Counted from the stretch's first letter, positions 22,804 through 38,644 are shown. The stretch is 64,000 bases of DNA from Onchocerca volvulus (GCA_000499405.2 HG738139.1:13682467-13746466), one strand, 5' to 3'. Numbers and translations: made by a program. The notes: generated by a model not told the origin, from the sequence alone.

Positions 22804-25800
22804 ATGGGAAAGGTAGATTCGACAATTCCAGCATCATCAGAAGAACAACAATTACCTGTAGAAATAGCTGTCGAAGACAAGCCATCAGAATCATTACCGA
22901 CATCACCTCCGTTCATTCCATCTGCTGACATAAAGTACAATGAAATAGAATTGGATAATTTAGTAAGATTCATTTCAATTTGAAAAAAAACTTATCGAAA
23001 AAATTAAATTTAAAGAGCTGCTAAGATTAGTAGGCATAAACCAATCAATTGCGTAGACCGATCAGTATTCGTTTTTCTACATAGAATATATTTTGTTGAT
23101 TTTTTTGTGTCGAATTTCTCAAAATTGATGTTATTTAAGCCTAAGTTTAATCTTTACTTTGCTTAATATTTGTTTAATATAACATCTTTACGTCACATAT
23201 TATCATTCTAATATCTGGTTGTTAATGCTTGATTTGGAAATCTGAAATAATGATTTAGGAAAAAGATAGAAAATTAATATAAAAATGAAAATTTGCAGCC
23301 ATTACATCAGAAGCATATAATGAATAGATTGGAAAGTATCCGTGGAAACAAGCAACGCATTCTAGCTACATTACGTGAGCTCAAAGAAAATGCGATGGAA
23401 GGAGAGGTGAACTTGAATTGGTCTTTTAAAATCAACGGAATTTCCGGTTTTATTAGTTGTTGATTTATTGTTCATTGACTGTTGGGAAAAAAAAAGATTG
23501 ACTAGTAATAAATTTAGTACGTTTTTTTGATATTCAAAGCATTTGAACGTTTTATTTTTTGCTTTAATCTGCAACGATAGATGAAGAATCTTGCAGAAGA
23601 GCTAGCATGAAAAAAACAAAAACTTTGTAAATAAGTAAATTGCATAATGAATCAACTTTGTTCGTTTAATAAACAGTTATTTGTCTCATGCAGGGATATT
23701 ACAGTTTCCAAATAAAGAGCTAATGAGTAAAATGATTGGAAGCTATGATGCACTCACTGCACAAGAAGAACAGTACGTACAACTAATGCAAAAAATTGTT
23801 GTAAGTTTGGTTTACTGTTCTGAATTATATCTAAATTAAAAATTTTGCTTTTGTTGAAATAAAATAAATTGTAACTAAATGTATATATTTTTTCTTTTTT
23901 TCTGAAGAGATTAAATTAGAAATTGCTGACGGTTTAGAATTTTTCGAATTGGATATCAAAATTAAGAGGAATTTTGAAACTTTGCTTCGTTTAGAATGAA
24001 GATAGTAATATATGGACTTATTTTGATAATTTTCAGTACAATATTTCTTCTGTATGAAATATTTTATAGAATTTACACGAAAATGCAGCAGAGGATGTGC
24101 AGCGCGAGAATGAGAAAAATAGCGAAAAGTTAGTAATGGATGGCGATAATAACACTAATCAATCTTCGGCTCATGAAAATACTGTGAAAGAGAATATTGA
24201 TGAATCAAATTTATCTGAGAAAACAGTCGATAATGACGTAGAAGAAGTTAGTCAATTTCTTAAAATACACAATAGAAATGATTTCTGTGATTGATTTATT
24301 TAAAGTTGAAATTTTTCATGCACGAAAATATCATGAAGTCGGAAGGAGTGCTAATAATTTTCATAGAATTCATGATGTTATCCTATTTTAGATGAACAAT
24401 GAATTATCAAAATTAGGAGTTGTAACAGGAAAAGCAGTTGCTGTTTCGATTATGAATGATAAACTACTAGAAACACTACAGTTGCATCAAGAGAAGGTGC
24501 CCTTTTGTCCGTATTGTGTTCAAAACTTTTTTAGAGAAACAAATTTTTCTAAATTTTCATCAAAATTTGTTAAATTCATTAATTTAGCAAGTTTTGATGA
24601 AGATTTGGAAAAACAGACTTTTAAATAAATGTCGAACTTTCATCCTAAAAAACTCAGCTGATAATGCTAATATTCCACAGGATAACTTTCATCAATAAAA
24701 AGTAAAAACTTTATACACGCTTACTGTTTCTCAAAAACAAATTTGAATAGTAGGACACTACTATTCTTCCAAATTGCTTGTTTCAGTAATTATTTAGCAG
24801 TTTGAAAGCATATTGATCAATTAATTTAGATAAAATGTATAAGAATTAGTTAATTTGACATGCTGCAGAAGGCTGCGCTCGAAGAATTACATCGAAGAAA
24901 ACGGGAAACTCAAAAAGGTATAGCAAATGAAGCATTGCAACAGGTTGAAATGGCTCGCTTGAAAGGTAAAACTTTAGCTTTAATCTTAATTTATATTCTC
25001 ATTGAGAGATCTTAAAGATCCATAATTCTTTCCTTTTCTATGTAAAATGAAAATGTTCAACTTTTTTCTGAAATTAGAGCGAAATGACCTTGTGAAGATA
25101 TAGAAAAGAAAAACAAAGTACAAGTGGCTTTTCTATCGATACTCAAAAATACGGTTTCTGATGAATAGCTTTTTTATTTATATTGATTTATTATTTTAGA
25201 GTAGTTATTGAAAATTGGGATAAAATCGGATTCTTTTGATGTAAAGTTATGTAAAAGCTTGTAACTGCTGATTTTTGATTTATCTGAAGCCTTTTTTTTT
25301 TGGGGGGGGGGGGGGGGGGTTTATTTTGACATTATTCAACCGCTGTCATTTTCATATTGCTATTAGCTATCGGAAATAGATTTTTTTTTTATAAATTTTT
25401 CTTTGAATTTTGGGATATTAAGCATTTTATTTCTCCATATGATTTGAAAATTTCCAAACATTTTCTGCTTTGGAAATTTCATTAGAAGTAATTTTTGTCA
25501 AAAATTTGACATTCAACACAGGAACAGAAATACAATTTTTTTTTGTTTTTTACAAACTATGTTAGCATTTATGTTATTTCTTTGCTTCCTATACATTTCG
25601 TATCAATTTCATTTCTGGATGGATGAAAAAGTCAAGAAAGTAAGCAGTTAAAAAAAGAGGAGTGTATAGTTCGTTATAGAGAAATAATTCAACTTTCTTC
25701 AAGTATTATCTATACGATTGTTTATGTATGGATGAAATAATATGTATATGTGTGTATATATGTGTGTTTCTCTGTAGATCATATAAATCATATGTTTAAT

Positions 25801-28800
25801 TTATTTTGTTTGCTTGTCTCTTTTACTTAAATTAGCTATTATTTCATGGCATTTATTTGGCTGGTAACATTTCCGTCATTTTCTGCTTGTGATGGTGGCA
25901 TCTGCTGATTTTATAGATAAATGGATTTTCCTATCATCTATGGTGGTTTTTTTTTTTTTTTTGAAATTAACGTAGCATCTACGATGAGTAGTTTCTCTGA
26001 AAATGCTTGCTAATTTCATTGAAAATGTTCATGCAATAGAATTGTGCTTCATTTTAATGATTTTCGGAAATTCACTGAGATACTCAATTTGATAATAATT
26101 GGTGATGGAAGGGAAGCACGATAGGAGACATCTTTGCAGTCTTGTAAAGAAAGAACTATGCTGGATTGCATTGGCCTTTCATCCATCTACTATGTATTAT
26201 TCATTTACAAATCGACTCATTTATGTAACTTCATGGGTTAATTCTACTCTTTCTACTCCCTCTTTTCGTTTAGCAAATTTCCTTCTATGTCCTTGTCTTC
26301 TTACTCCTTGGAGACATTAATAGGGACATTTTTTATTGGCTAGCTTGAGCATATCGATTTTGTCACTGTAAGATATTTATCAACCATTCTCGTTTGGTGA
26401 GAAAAGCAAAGTGATGTTTTAGTAAGCACACAATGTATATTACTAATTAACTAACTAGAAACTAAGTTTTTTTTTTTTTCTTTTTTTTTCTTTTTGATCT
26501 TATTTTTCTGTAGAATTACAACATAGCATATTGGAATGACTTTAGATATTGATGGTTTTAATTTTTGAACTTAATTTGAGTTAATTCTTTAATATTTCAG
26601 AATTTTTTTTTATGAAATCAAGAAAGCAAATATTAAATAGTAGGTTGATAATGGAGTTCAAAGTGCATAATGTACAATAAACTGGAATTTTAAAATTTGA
26701 TGTTGAAATAGAGAAAGTACTAGATATATTAATTCATTCGTTCCATACTAATAAAGGAATTTTTTTACCTGCTGCAGATTTCGTATTAATCAAATTCAGC
26801 AAAAAATGTATTTGTAAATAGTGATCGATAATATCAAATTGGTAGATTTACTATGGAAATGTAAAAAGTATTGGAGGTTATTTCTCATCCTAATAAGTTA
26901 AAGTCATGTAAAGTAGATGGTGATTTTGTATCACTAGTGTTCATATTTTCGTTCGAGTAATGAAAAATTAAGTAAGTTGTTATAATTAAGAAAATAATAG
27001 TTCCTTATGGAAGTGAAAAAGTGATCAAAAAATGGGATTTGAATTGAATTTTTTTCACGAATGATATTTTTTATCTTATATATTTTTTCTATCTTTATCT
27101 TACAAAAAATTTTTTATCTTTTTTATCTTCTATTGGCTCAAATTATTTCGTTATTTCACATTTGTAATGGATAGTTTACGGTGGTTGTTGCTGTTAAATT
27201 TTGATGTATTAATTTTTAAGCAGTAATTAGCTATTGACTGTGTAAAGCAGTATTCTAGAATGTATCTTTTATGGTGTAATACATTTGTTGCGGGTTCTCT
27301 TTTATAATTGAAGATTTTTACGGAAATTTCGGCATTTATTTTTGATTTTTACGGAAATTTCGGCAACATTTTCAATATTTTATTCTCTGAACTTATTACA
27401 GTGACAAATTAAAAAAAAAAAAAAAAAAAGGAACGAAAAGAGGAACAAATGTCAGCCAGAAATATTCATTTTTTAAAATTCGATTTGATACAGTTGACCA
27501 ACTGACTAACTGAATGATGAATTTGTTATATGAATGGTTAACAGACTGGATGACCGATTAAAGAATGAACCATTTCAACTGAAAGTGCCATCTGTTAAAA
27601 TTTGTTACAATATTACAGTCATTGGGAGTTAATGTATAGCAGCTGATGTCGATTTGAATTTTTTTTTGTTTAAATATTTCAATCAATTACAAAACTTTTA
27701 TTCCGATCATTTCCGCAGAAGGCTTCCAATGGTATAGCATTAAATAAGCAGATCATGTTGAATCATCTTACAATCTTAGGAAAAATATTGCTCGAAGATT
27801 TTGAATGATTTTGATTTATTTAATTTGAACAGTTGCTCCAACTTTGTGTCCGAGAAATGTATTTCAATCTTTCACCGGAAACATCTGTCGTCCGTTTTTC
27901 TCCTCCTCACTGCATTGTTATTCTGATATTTACACACAATAATAACTTGTTTTAAATTATTTGCCATCATTTAATATTATATCGTAGATCATTTGTTATC
28001 ATTTTAACATCTAATATTTTAAACGTTTTATTCTTGTTTATCTTTTTCTTGCAATATAAATTAAATTATGCAACACTTTATATTTATTGTTTTCAAGTTG
28101 CATCGGAGCAAGAGCAAGTGGAAAAGAAGCGTAAAACATTGGAACGATTACGACGTGAAGCGCAACGCCGTGGCATTAAATTGGGACCTGGTTCAGCATC
28201 AGAGCCGGATATAGTTGTTGAACCGCAACCGGAACCGAAATCCATCACTGAAGCAAAGTTACGGGCTAAATTACAGGCGAAGAAAAAAGTAATTAATTTA
28301 AGATCATTCTTATCATATTCATCTATATTTATGAATTTCTTAAAACTCTTGAGTAATGATATACAAATTTCATGCGTGAAAAGTTTTAGAATAAAGATAT
28401 GCAACACATTTCGTGTAATTTTTCACTTAAACTTATTGTTTTTCCTTTGTTTAAGTAGGTATTTGCTCAAAAACACCAATGTTTTTCTTAAGTAAAATAT
28501 TGTTTCTGAATTGCAATATTGTCTATTAAATGGAATATCAGGATCATTTAAGTTGCATATGTCTTCAGAATTGACTCAATAGACACGGACATGAAACTAA
28601 CAATGTAAACCATTTCATCACTTAAAAAATTATAAGTTTGACATAATGATTCGAGAATATTATCATTGAATTCGGAAGCAATATTTTAAATATTGTAACT
28701 TAAATATCTATGAATAAATTCCGAAAGAATCCGCAATTTTCCGTAACTTACGAAAAATCTTCCGGAAATAGAATCTCAATTGATTTATTTTGTAGCAAAA

Positions 28801-31800
28801 TACCGAATTGGAAGATGATAATGAACCGCCAGTACCTGATGATTTGGCACCGGCGGAACGAATTCCACCAGTTCTGGAGAATGAAAGAGCTGAAGTTGAA
28901 CAGCAACAGCAAATGGAAAAAAGAATTTGTGAAATAACTAGCAGTGATGGAACTATGGGGAAGAAAAAGAAAAAAGGTAAAAAAGGACGAGAACAGAAAC
29001 AGCAACATTTGCCGAAGAAGCAGTCCGACATAATCAACTCTTCCATACGGTTTGTTTCATTCATTTTTGGTTCAATATCAGTTTTTATAGGATCACACGA
29101 AAAACTAAGCAATAAAGGATTGTTGAGTATTAATCTCATACTTTGGAAAGAAGAATTGAATTTGAAAAAGCAAATAAAATTATCAAAACGTTTATGCTAT
29201 ACTCTTTGATGGAGAACCTTTAGAGTATGAGTTACCTTTCTAGTATGAGTTTCCTTGTCAAATTTGGTTTGTAGTTCTGACGTACTTTATGATATAATCT
29301 CTTCTGGCACTTTTTTCTTCCACACATACATATTGATTTCAAATTTTAATAAGATGACAGTATATTAATTTCACTTTAGCTTTATGATCTTAGTTATCTT
29401 TTTTCAAAATGTCAAAATAGTGATACAACCATGATGTCTCAAGAAAATAGCTAGTTAAAATTTCGAATACACCAATGTGTTCATTTTATTAATTTGTTTA
29501 AAAATGTTATAAAGCGTAAAATTCTTTTTATTTACAGCGAAAAACTAGCTGCTATTGCTGCACGTAAAGAACGTATGCGAGAAATACGAGCGCAGTTGGT
29601 GCAGCCTATCGTAGGATCTCCTCCTGATATGGATGAAACGTTTCATAATGCTTTGCAACAATTAAAGTATTTTTTTTTTTTTTTTCATCTTCATATTAGT
29701 TCTTAAATTTAATGTTTTCAAATCTTTCGTAATTATTTATTTATTCCAATTTTTTGGCAGCGAATTCGATATAATTTCAATATGTCGAATTTATTTTAAT
29801 TCTATAAAAATAGATGCGTAGAAATTTTTAAAATTTTAAAGTTATATAAATGGATTTTCATTCCATTGAGATCCGTAATAAGTGGTTACATTAAATTAAA
29901 ATTAGCATAGAGATATTAAATCTCATAGTAGTGCATTGTAATATAATAATATTGCAAAACAATGAGGAATTTTATACTGATAAAGTTAAAAAACATATAG
30001 TGGAAGATCCATTAAAAAAATACAATAATTTATGTCAAATTATTGTCCCTGAACGAAATTGTTAAAATATTTTCAATTTTTAATACAAAATATATACATA
30101 TATTATAACTCCGGAGTTTATATTTTTCAGAAGCATAACTGAAATGCGAAAACAATTGGAGTTATTGCATGAAAAAGGTGCTAAATTGCCAGAAGAAACA
30201 GCCGAATTACTAGAACGTCAACTTAAAGCTGAAGAAGATGCTATCAAGCAAAACGAAACAGAAGCGTCTGATGCAGTAAGCACAAATCAGGATTCTGAAA
30301 CGCCATTTGAGGAAAGTGCTCAGGTATTTTTTGACGATAATTTTAATACTTACCATCTGGTTCAAATAATAGTGATTTTTACGAAAATCTCAAACGTATC
30401 TAATCTTTCGACACTTCCTATTTGTTAGTTTATTTTCCGTTCTGTTCATGCATTAATCTTGAGATAAGCAAGCATAGTCTTTTAGATCCTGCATTTGATT
30501 TTTCTAAAGTAGAGTATTTCATTGAGTAAATGAAATTTTCGAGACAGATGGTGAAATAAAAACGCGTTCTTTTTAAAAACTTTTTTTTACAGTGTGTTTT
30601 TTCTTTTTTTTTCTTTTTTTTTTTAAAGTTCTTTTTAAAAACTTTTTTTCATAGTGCGTAAAGCAAAGATTAAGCAAAAAATTAATAGTGAAAGGTTAAA
30701 ATAACAGTTACTCTTGTTGATCAAGCTTCTTCCTTCTCTATCATTTGAAATTCATGATGCTAGCTGTCATTTTCACTTGTGAATTTAAAAGTGATTTATT
30801 TGTCTGAATCCTATGATTGGGATAGCTTGAAATTATACAAAGGCTAAAAATTTTTCCTTCCTCGGCTAATTATTTAAAAAATCTGTCATAAGTTAAAATT
30901 TTGAGTCGGAGGAATTCAAATTTAAAATTGATTTTTTTATTAACTTTAAGGGACTCAACTTTTAATACAAAATTGTTTGACCCTTTGGCTCAGTACAAAA
31001 TTGTTCAGTTGTTCATTGTGTATTTCTGTACCGAGTGTTCATGATGAATGTTATCATATTTTGACTTCTTGAAAACGACGAGAAATCCAAGACATCAAGT
31101 CATTTCGTTTATTCTGTCAGCTAGCTTTTCATATTTTTACTATTTGCTCTTAGCCAACTAATTTATTGGTAATTTGATGAATGTTTGAGATTATTATCTA
31201 TTCTTTCAACTTAATATTTCCTGTTTGTGTGCCAATATTAATATTCAAATTGGATTTATTATAAATTTCCATAAACGGGATAAAAAGATAACTAGGAAAA
31301 AGGCCATTTCTTTTTTTTTTTTTTTTTTTGAGGGGGCAATTTAAGTTGAGAAAAAATTTATTTGGGACCTTATACACAACTTTTTGCATATATTTATATC
31401 ATTTATTTTTTGAATTTTAAACGATCATTTCTACAGTATTATGTATTGATAATTTGAAGGATAATTTAAAGTATATATATACATACTATTGTAGAATGTT
31501 GATTTAAAATTTAGGAAACAAATGGCACAAATATACCGTAAAATGCCGATTTATCATGAATGGAAAAGATTTTGCTCTTTTTCTGTAATTTTCGTTATTT
31601 TTATTATAAAGCTGAACAGCTGTGTTACTTTATGATTGATCGTTTCAAGCCAACTTAAGGAGGAAGCAGTGGTCGTATAGGCAAACAACTGTTTCCCTTC
31701 CAAACAGCAACTTTTCAGTAGCTTTTCTGAACAATTTTGTTCTTGAATCTTTTACCGACTTAATATAATGCCATTCTGACAATTCATATTTTTCTGGTTG

Positions 31801-32593
31801 AAACAAATTGCTACAATCCGAGTAATTTGTAAGAGTAATTGTTGCTACTCCTTACATTTTAAACATAAAATTATGACAAATTTTGTTCATTTTTGGGAAG
31901 AAATAGTTTTTTATGAATAGATTAGAAAAAAATAAACCTAATTAGCAAAAAGACCGATCATCTTTGATCATCTTCAATTTTTACGTGCATTAAATATTGA
32001 ATTGCATCATAGTTGACATAAAACATAAAGTGATGAGCTTATAGCAATTTCTTTTGCATAAAAATGCAATTATCTGTATCTTCTAAATGAAAAATTTTTT
32101 ATTTATAGGCCATGGAGGTCGTTCGTAACAGTTTTTTGAAAATGATCGCACAAAAGCCAGGATCAGATGTTGGTACAGATGCTTGTGCCGATTTAAAGCA
32201 AGATGATGACTTTTCGGTTGGTTATCATCTTACAACGGAAGATAGCAAACGATTGAAAAATATTGAACAGGCGCTCCAAGAACAACGTCAGTTGCTCGAA
32301 ACAATTGCTTCTCGAAGTTATCAGGTATTTCAATTAACTCCTCTCTTCCTTCCTTTTTCTTCTTAACTTCTTCAATTAAACTTTTACAGAAAATGAGAAA
32401 TATATGTTGTAAACAACGAATTCTACTCGTAAACAACTAAGTTTTGCTTAATTTTTCGATTCATTTAGATTTGGTTGAAATATTTACACACACTGGATAC
32501 ACATAGATTCCAGAAATATTAGGGATGGATTATATTGTTTCAGAATTGTAACTGTATGAAATTTCAGTAATCTTTCATACACATATAATTTTC

Positions 32594-32631
<38 letters not shown>

Positions 32632-35592
32632 AGAAATCAAAATAGTATGGTCCTTTTAAGAAATCAAAGTAATCTAGTTTTTAATCGAAATTTCTGAAGG
32701 TTTCATTGGGGCACCACGAATCTAATCGGATAAATAGCTACCTGAATTTGCATTCCATTCAACGGTGATAATTCCAAATTTTAATTTTTACGAATGATTC
32801 AGATAAATGTACTGATTAACTTCAATAATTGATTTCGTATTTATCCCAGTGATCCACTGCTCGTATCAAAAATCTGTTTAATGTCTTTTTCTTGTACAAT
32901 TTTTTTTTTCTTTTTTGTTTCGAGTTTAATTTTGGTTCATGGTTAGTTTCAGGTTGAGAAAGATTTTTATCCATTTTTTTTGATAAAGAATGAAGTAGCT
33001 ATCATTCTCTTTTTGAACCTTAATTTTTAATGATACATTTGTGAAGTTTAAGATTCCGTGATTGATGTTTTCTTGAAAGCTGTTCATTTATTTCTCTAGT
33101 TTTCCGTGATTAATGATCCATCAATTCTTTAAAATTAGAAGTTGAATATTTTACGTGTTTACTTCACCTTAGCTGACCTAACAATTAAATTTTCTCGAAA
33201 TTGACTATGCATTTTATATTTCATCTTAGTTGACCTAATAGTTAAATTTTTTCGAATTTGATTTCGCTTTTACAATACTTATTCATTGAATCTCGTTTAC
33301 TAGATTTAGTGACTAGATAATACAGAAATGACTTATAAAATATTCAATGTGTTTAAATGATATGTAGTTGGAAATATTTTGATGACACTAATTTTTGTTT
33401 CTGAGAATTTCAATTCATTTGAAAGCTTCTTCTATATTTAGTAAAGAAAACAGAAAAATGATGGGTTTTTATAGAAAAAAAATAAGCAAAATGCTTAGTT
33501 TTTTTTTTTTCTTTTTTTTTTTGCAAAAACAATCAAATTTTCTGGATTTTCTCAAAAATAGTAATGGAGATGTTAGCTTTCCCGAAATGTTTGCGACAAT
33601 TAGTTTATCGTTCGTATCTTTTTTATTCATTTTCGAATATTGTTAATTTGTTGGTCGAAAAAAAAGCGATTCTATAGAGAGTTAGGATGAGAGTAAAATG
33701 AAAGCTATTTTTTTGTAGTTGTCAAGAAATTTTACTTTAACACAATTGATGCCTTTCATTCCTCTCTTCATATCTTTTTCCCAATACGAATTTAAAAATT
33801 TTTTTTTTTTTTATCCCCTTATGTTTTCTGGTTTGAGCCTGAGTTAGTCTATTTATGATTTTTCAGAAGGATATTGAGAGAAGAAGAAGAATAAATCAGC
33901 AACTAGGAAACATTTGCAAAGTAAGTATTAATAGCAAATAAATATTTCTTTTGATATTTAGAAATTTCCTTTTCTTTTTTGAATTCGATGAAATCATGCG
34001 AAAAATTTTCATCAGCCTTCAATTTTCCTTTTTTTTTTTTGGTTTTCTTTCAATCCTGGAAATCAAAAAATGAAGAAGAGAGTCTTGCTGAATAGAAGTT
34101 GCTAACATTTTTGTTTCAAAAAACTTCTTTGCAAATAATTTACAGTGTCATTTTTATTGAAATTTTTTACAAAACTTTAATATAACTTTAGAAGTTTTGG
34201 TCTAAAAAATTTCTACCTCTTTTGTCAAAAGTGGATTCTGTAAAGTGAAATTTTACATCAAATTATGTGTAATATGAAAACCTGCATATTTACATAAAAG
34301 CTTTAAGCATTGTTTATCGTAAATTTTAGTTGTTTAATTTACATCAATTTGTATTCCATTTTCGATCAGTTATGGGCAGTTACAGTCCTTGTTGACTATG
34401 ATTGATAAGAAATATCAATTATGTTGATAGGAGCAATTAATTCATTACAACGAATGTGATAAAATAATTACTGCCAATAATTACATTTAATTGCATTAAT
34501 AAATTACATGCAGTAACTATTAATTCGAAGTAATAAATTAGTTAACTTCAGAATAAAAAAAAATATTCAATGAGGATTTTTTTTTACTCTTCATTTATTT
34601 CTCTCTGTATTAATCCGGAATTTCCTTCATTTTCCAATCCTTAATTATATTCACATATCATAAACAGGGGAATTATTATTACTCACATTTCTCGAATATT
34701 CTTAAATCATATTTCTTTCAGTTCATTATTCTTTAGCTATGTCGAAAATGCTTATTTTATGAGTGAAAGGAAAAGAAGTAAAAATCAGAACAATTCCCTT
34801 CCCTTAATTCTTATGGATTCGAAATAAAATAAAAATTTCATTGCTGATAATTTTTAGGAAAATAAAATCTTATTGCGCTTTTTGTTTCATTTTAATTATT
34901 TAATATTGAGGAGCTTTTTCGTTAAGAAAAAAAAATATGTAGCTTGATGTAAATGCTACAGCATTTACAAACTTTTTGAAATACGCATTAATTTATTCGA
35001 ATGAAAAATAACAATGAATGAAATGCTAATTTATTTCAGATTATGAAAATTCTTTTATATATCGATTAGTGAGTTAGATTCATTAGAAGAGAGAAGATGA
35101 AAGAATTTTATTCTTTTCATTTAAAAATGACTTAATTTTTTACAATTTTTTTCCCACAAAAAATCAACTAGGAAAGTTTAATATGACGAGATGGTAAATT
35201 CGAAAGAGTCTATTTAGATAGATCGCGAAACATTTTATTAATTCAAAATTTAAAATGTTTATTTTATATCGTCATTTGACTAATATCAATGGAAATGCGA
35301 ATAATTTTTAATTATTTGTCGTATTTTCATTTTGATTTATAACGATATTGAACAAATAATGATTTTAGTAAAAGTAAAAGAGATGACAATTGAAATACAA
35401 ATCATAAAAAATTTAAAATAGTTTGTTGAATAATTTAAAAGCGAAATAAGTCATAAAATGCCATTAGTAGCAGATGTTGATATTTTGAAGTCATTACAAA
35501 TGGTGCTAAGCTATCGACAGATGAAAAGAGTGTAAAATTTAATGATTCGATTTCAGATAACCAATCCATTTACTAAATTTTCTCTACATGGA

Positions 35593-35626
<34 letters not shown>

Positions 35627-36348
35627 AAGCTTTCCATTATCTGAATGGATCATTCATCATTAATATTGTATTAAAATATAGCAAAAGCTACTGTCAACCA
35701 ATTTTCCAATTGATGTCAATCTTTTCAAAATTTAACACGACTGTTCAATTTGTTAATTTTTCAACTTTTACTCATCTTTTTAGCTTTAATGAGAAGAATG
35801 GTTGTACCACTTAATGCGTAACTGTATATCACCAAGATAACAGTAAGAGCTTATCGGATACATCTGTCAAAGATGTCAAATCTGATTTAAAATACGATTG
35901 ATTACCTCCAAAAAAAAAAAAAAAAAAAAATTTCGCAGAAAGTCATCAAAATGAGGAATTGTCATTCCAGTCCATTCTTTTGGTTCTGGCAATTAGTTAT
36001 CAATGATTATAATCAATCAATAATGATGATATTAATTGTCAATCATAATAGATGAGAAGTTAAATTTGATGGAATTTTATGACAGATTTTCTATTCTTTT
36101 ACTATAATTTTTATTAGAATTGTAGTAAAATCGAAATATTTCATTGATTTGACTAAAACTTAACTTAACTTAGCGATCAGTATGAATTTAATTTCACAAA
36201 TATACAAAAAAAAAAAAAAAAATAATGATAGAATTGCAAAAAAATAATTTAATGGAAGATTGCTTTTAAAGTCATTAAGTAGAAAGTTTGCTATTGCTAA
36301 TTCTGCTACTTCTATCGAAGCTACTAAAAACTACAATCTTTTTTCATT

Positions 36349-36397
<49 letters not shown>

Positions 36398-38220
36398 TAT
36401 AATTTTCAATAAAAGTTTTAGTCTAATCTCTTTATTACTTCTTTTAAAATTTCTGCTATTGGGGTTACTCTGAATAAATTTGGTTAAAATGAAATTTAAA
36501 AAATTTTTTGATGAAAAAAAAAAAGAAAAAATTATTTACAATGGTCATTTATTTCTCTCTTTTACAGGTATTTCTATGTTTTACCAATTAGTTATTATTA
36601 AATTGGATTATAGCCTTTTTTTTTTTTTTTTTTTAAACAGGTTGTTGATACATATCGTCTATTCATTTTCATGCAAGCTGTAATTTCTCAACTTGTTTGA
36701 ATAATTTATAGTTTCAATTATTATGCTGAAATGCTTTTTCATACATTCAATTTGTCTCTTGCTATTTGTTATATTTGTCAATTTCTTGAATATTATATAT
36801 GGAATTTTTCTCTCTCTCTCTCGATCGTTGTTTGTTTTTTCTGCTGATTATTTAAATATGAAGTGTTATTTTTGGAAATTATTGAAGTGTGAAGTATGAA
36901 GAGTGAAAAGAGTAAGTCAAAATATGGTCTAGTGATTATTTGGACTTCAATTAGCTATAGTATTCCATAAAATCATTTCCCTGAAAATATTTTTTTTTAA
37001 TATTACCCGAAATTCTTACTCGTATATTTTAGACTGTTATAAATTTGAGTTTTATAAAATGAAGACAAGTCTCTTGCGATGTTTACATTTGAATCTGAAT
37101 CAATAAATTTAATTAAATTCTCAGAATGAGCTCTATTTTCTGAAATATCTCTTGATATAGATGTTGTATAAGTAAAATTGAAATAAAAAATTAATTATCG
37201 GGACGGTAGAAAGATATTTGTTATATCAGATGTACTTATAATAATATTTCCAGCATCTTATTTATGTATTCTTAAGTTTAAAAATGAATTCCATACTCTG
37301 ATAGTGTTCATTTCACACATTCTTTCTTATCTTTTCATTGATAATCAAGATATTACATTCTTCAAGAAGAATTCTGGAACAAGTTTGAATGAATATAACG
37401 AATTTTTCGATTTATTCGCAAAAAAAATAATAATAAGTTACGCATTTATTCCCGATTTTGTAGCAAGAATTCTATAATTCAATTCTTTTTTACTTTCATT
37501 ATTATTTGTTCAATACTTTGGTTCAAATATCAATATGCAGATAGTAGATATTGCTAGAAATTTTCTGAGATTAAAGCACACAATGCTTAGATATAAATTA
37601 TCGATCGGCCAATTTCCAAGGAGCAATTTTTTGAAGCGTATAAATTATTCCTATAACAATTTCAAAAATACGCAATGTCATAAAGCTATTGCCACATTTT
37701 AGTTTGATAATTTTAGAAATTTTTATAGCTTTTTGATTTTACAGGATAAATGATTGAAATTGTTGAGGTAACATATGAAGCATATGTAATTTTTCATTTT
37801 TATGCCAATTGCTTTGTAAACTGCAAATGCCACATTTTGCTCTATTTCATACTTGACTTCAACCTTTTAATATTTTTTTTTTTTTTTTTTTTTTTTTTGA
37901 ATATTTTGTCGATCTTGCAGTCTAGTAATAAATCAATTTTCACTCCTTTCTTTTTTTCTCCTAAATATATCGTATCATTAATTATCGTATTTGTAAGAAG
38001 AAAATATTATTTTGTTTAAAATAGCGCAATATTGCTGATAAGAAATTTTTTTTTTTTGTTTTTTAATTTTTGTTCTTTTTTTAAACTAGTTAAATTGACG
38101 ATTTTTTTTTTTTTTTGAAGTTTTAAACTATGCTAAATAGCAAAATGTAATATTGAAATTGACAGTAGTAAAATTTTTAAATTTTATTCTACGGCTAGTG
38201 GTAACGGATATGTACCATCA

Positions 38221-38256
<36 letters not shown>

Positions 38257-38603
38257 GGGACAACTGTTGTAAAACTTTACAACGGATATAACGGATGCTT
38301 ATATATATATATATACTAAAATTTTCAATCTACATATATATTATGGTATGTGATAGCTTTCTGGATTGCTTTTAACGCTGTTGTAACAAGTAGCAGTTGT
38401 GATGATAGTTTGTTGGAATAGATTTTGACAAATTTCATATATATATCAGTTGAAAGAAAGTCGTCGAAAGCTTTTCCTTAATCAATTTTAGCTTGTGGGT
38501 GGGTGGATGGGTGAATTTTCAACCAAACAATTTGATTTTGCAAAAAGTTATTTTCAGAAATGTGTCTTGTGTTTTAGTTTAGTTATGTACGGCTGTTTGT
38601 TTG

Positions 38604-38644
<41 letters not shown>

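Noticed and set aside
26099..26320. 73-residue ORF inside the 3.1-kb PCM1-like intron
   Set aside because: No acceptor/donor pair fits the phase 1 of the flanking exons, and no motif.
28708..29139. 143-residue minus-strand ORF
   Set aside because: Antisense shadow of the PCM1-like exon 28796-29049; S/F/C-rich composition is the complement of a K/E-rich exon.
35542..35814. 90-residue ORF in the long intron
   Set aside because: Contains a run of more than ten Lys from poly(A); no splice logic, no domain.
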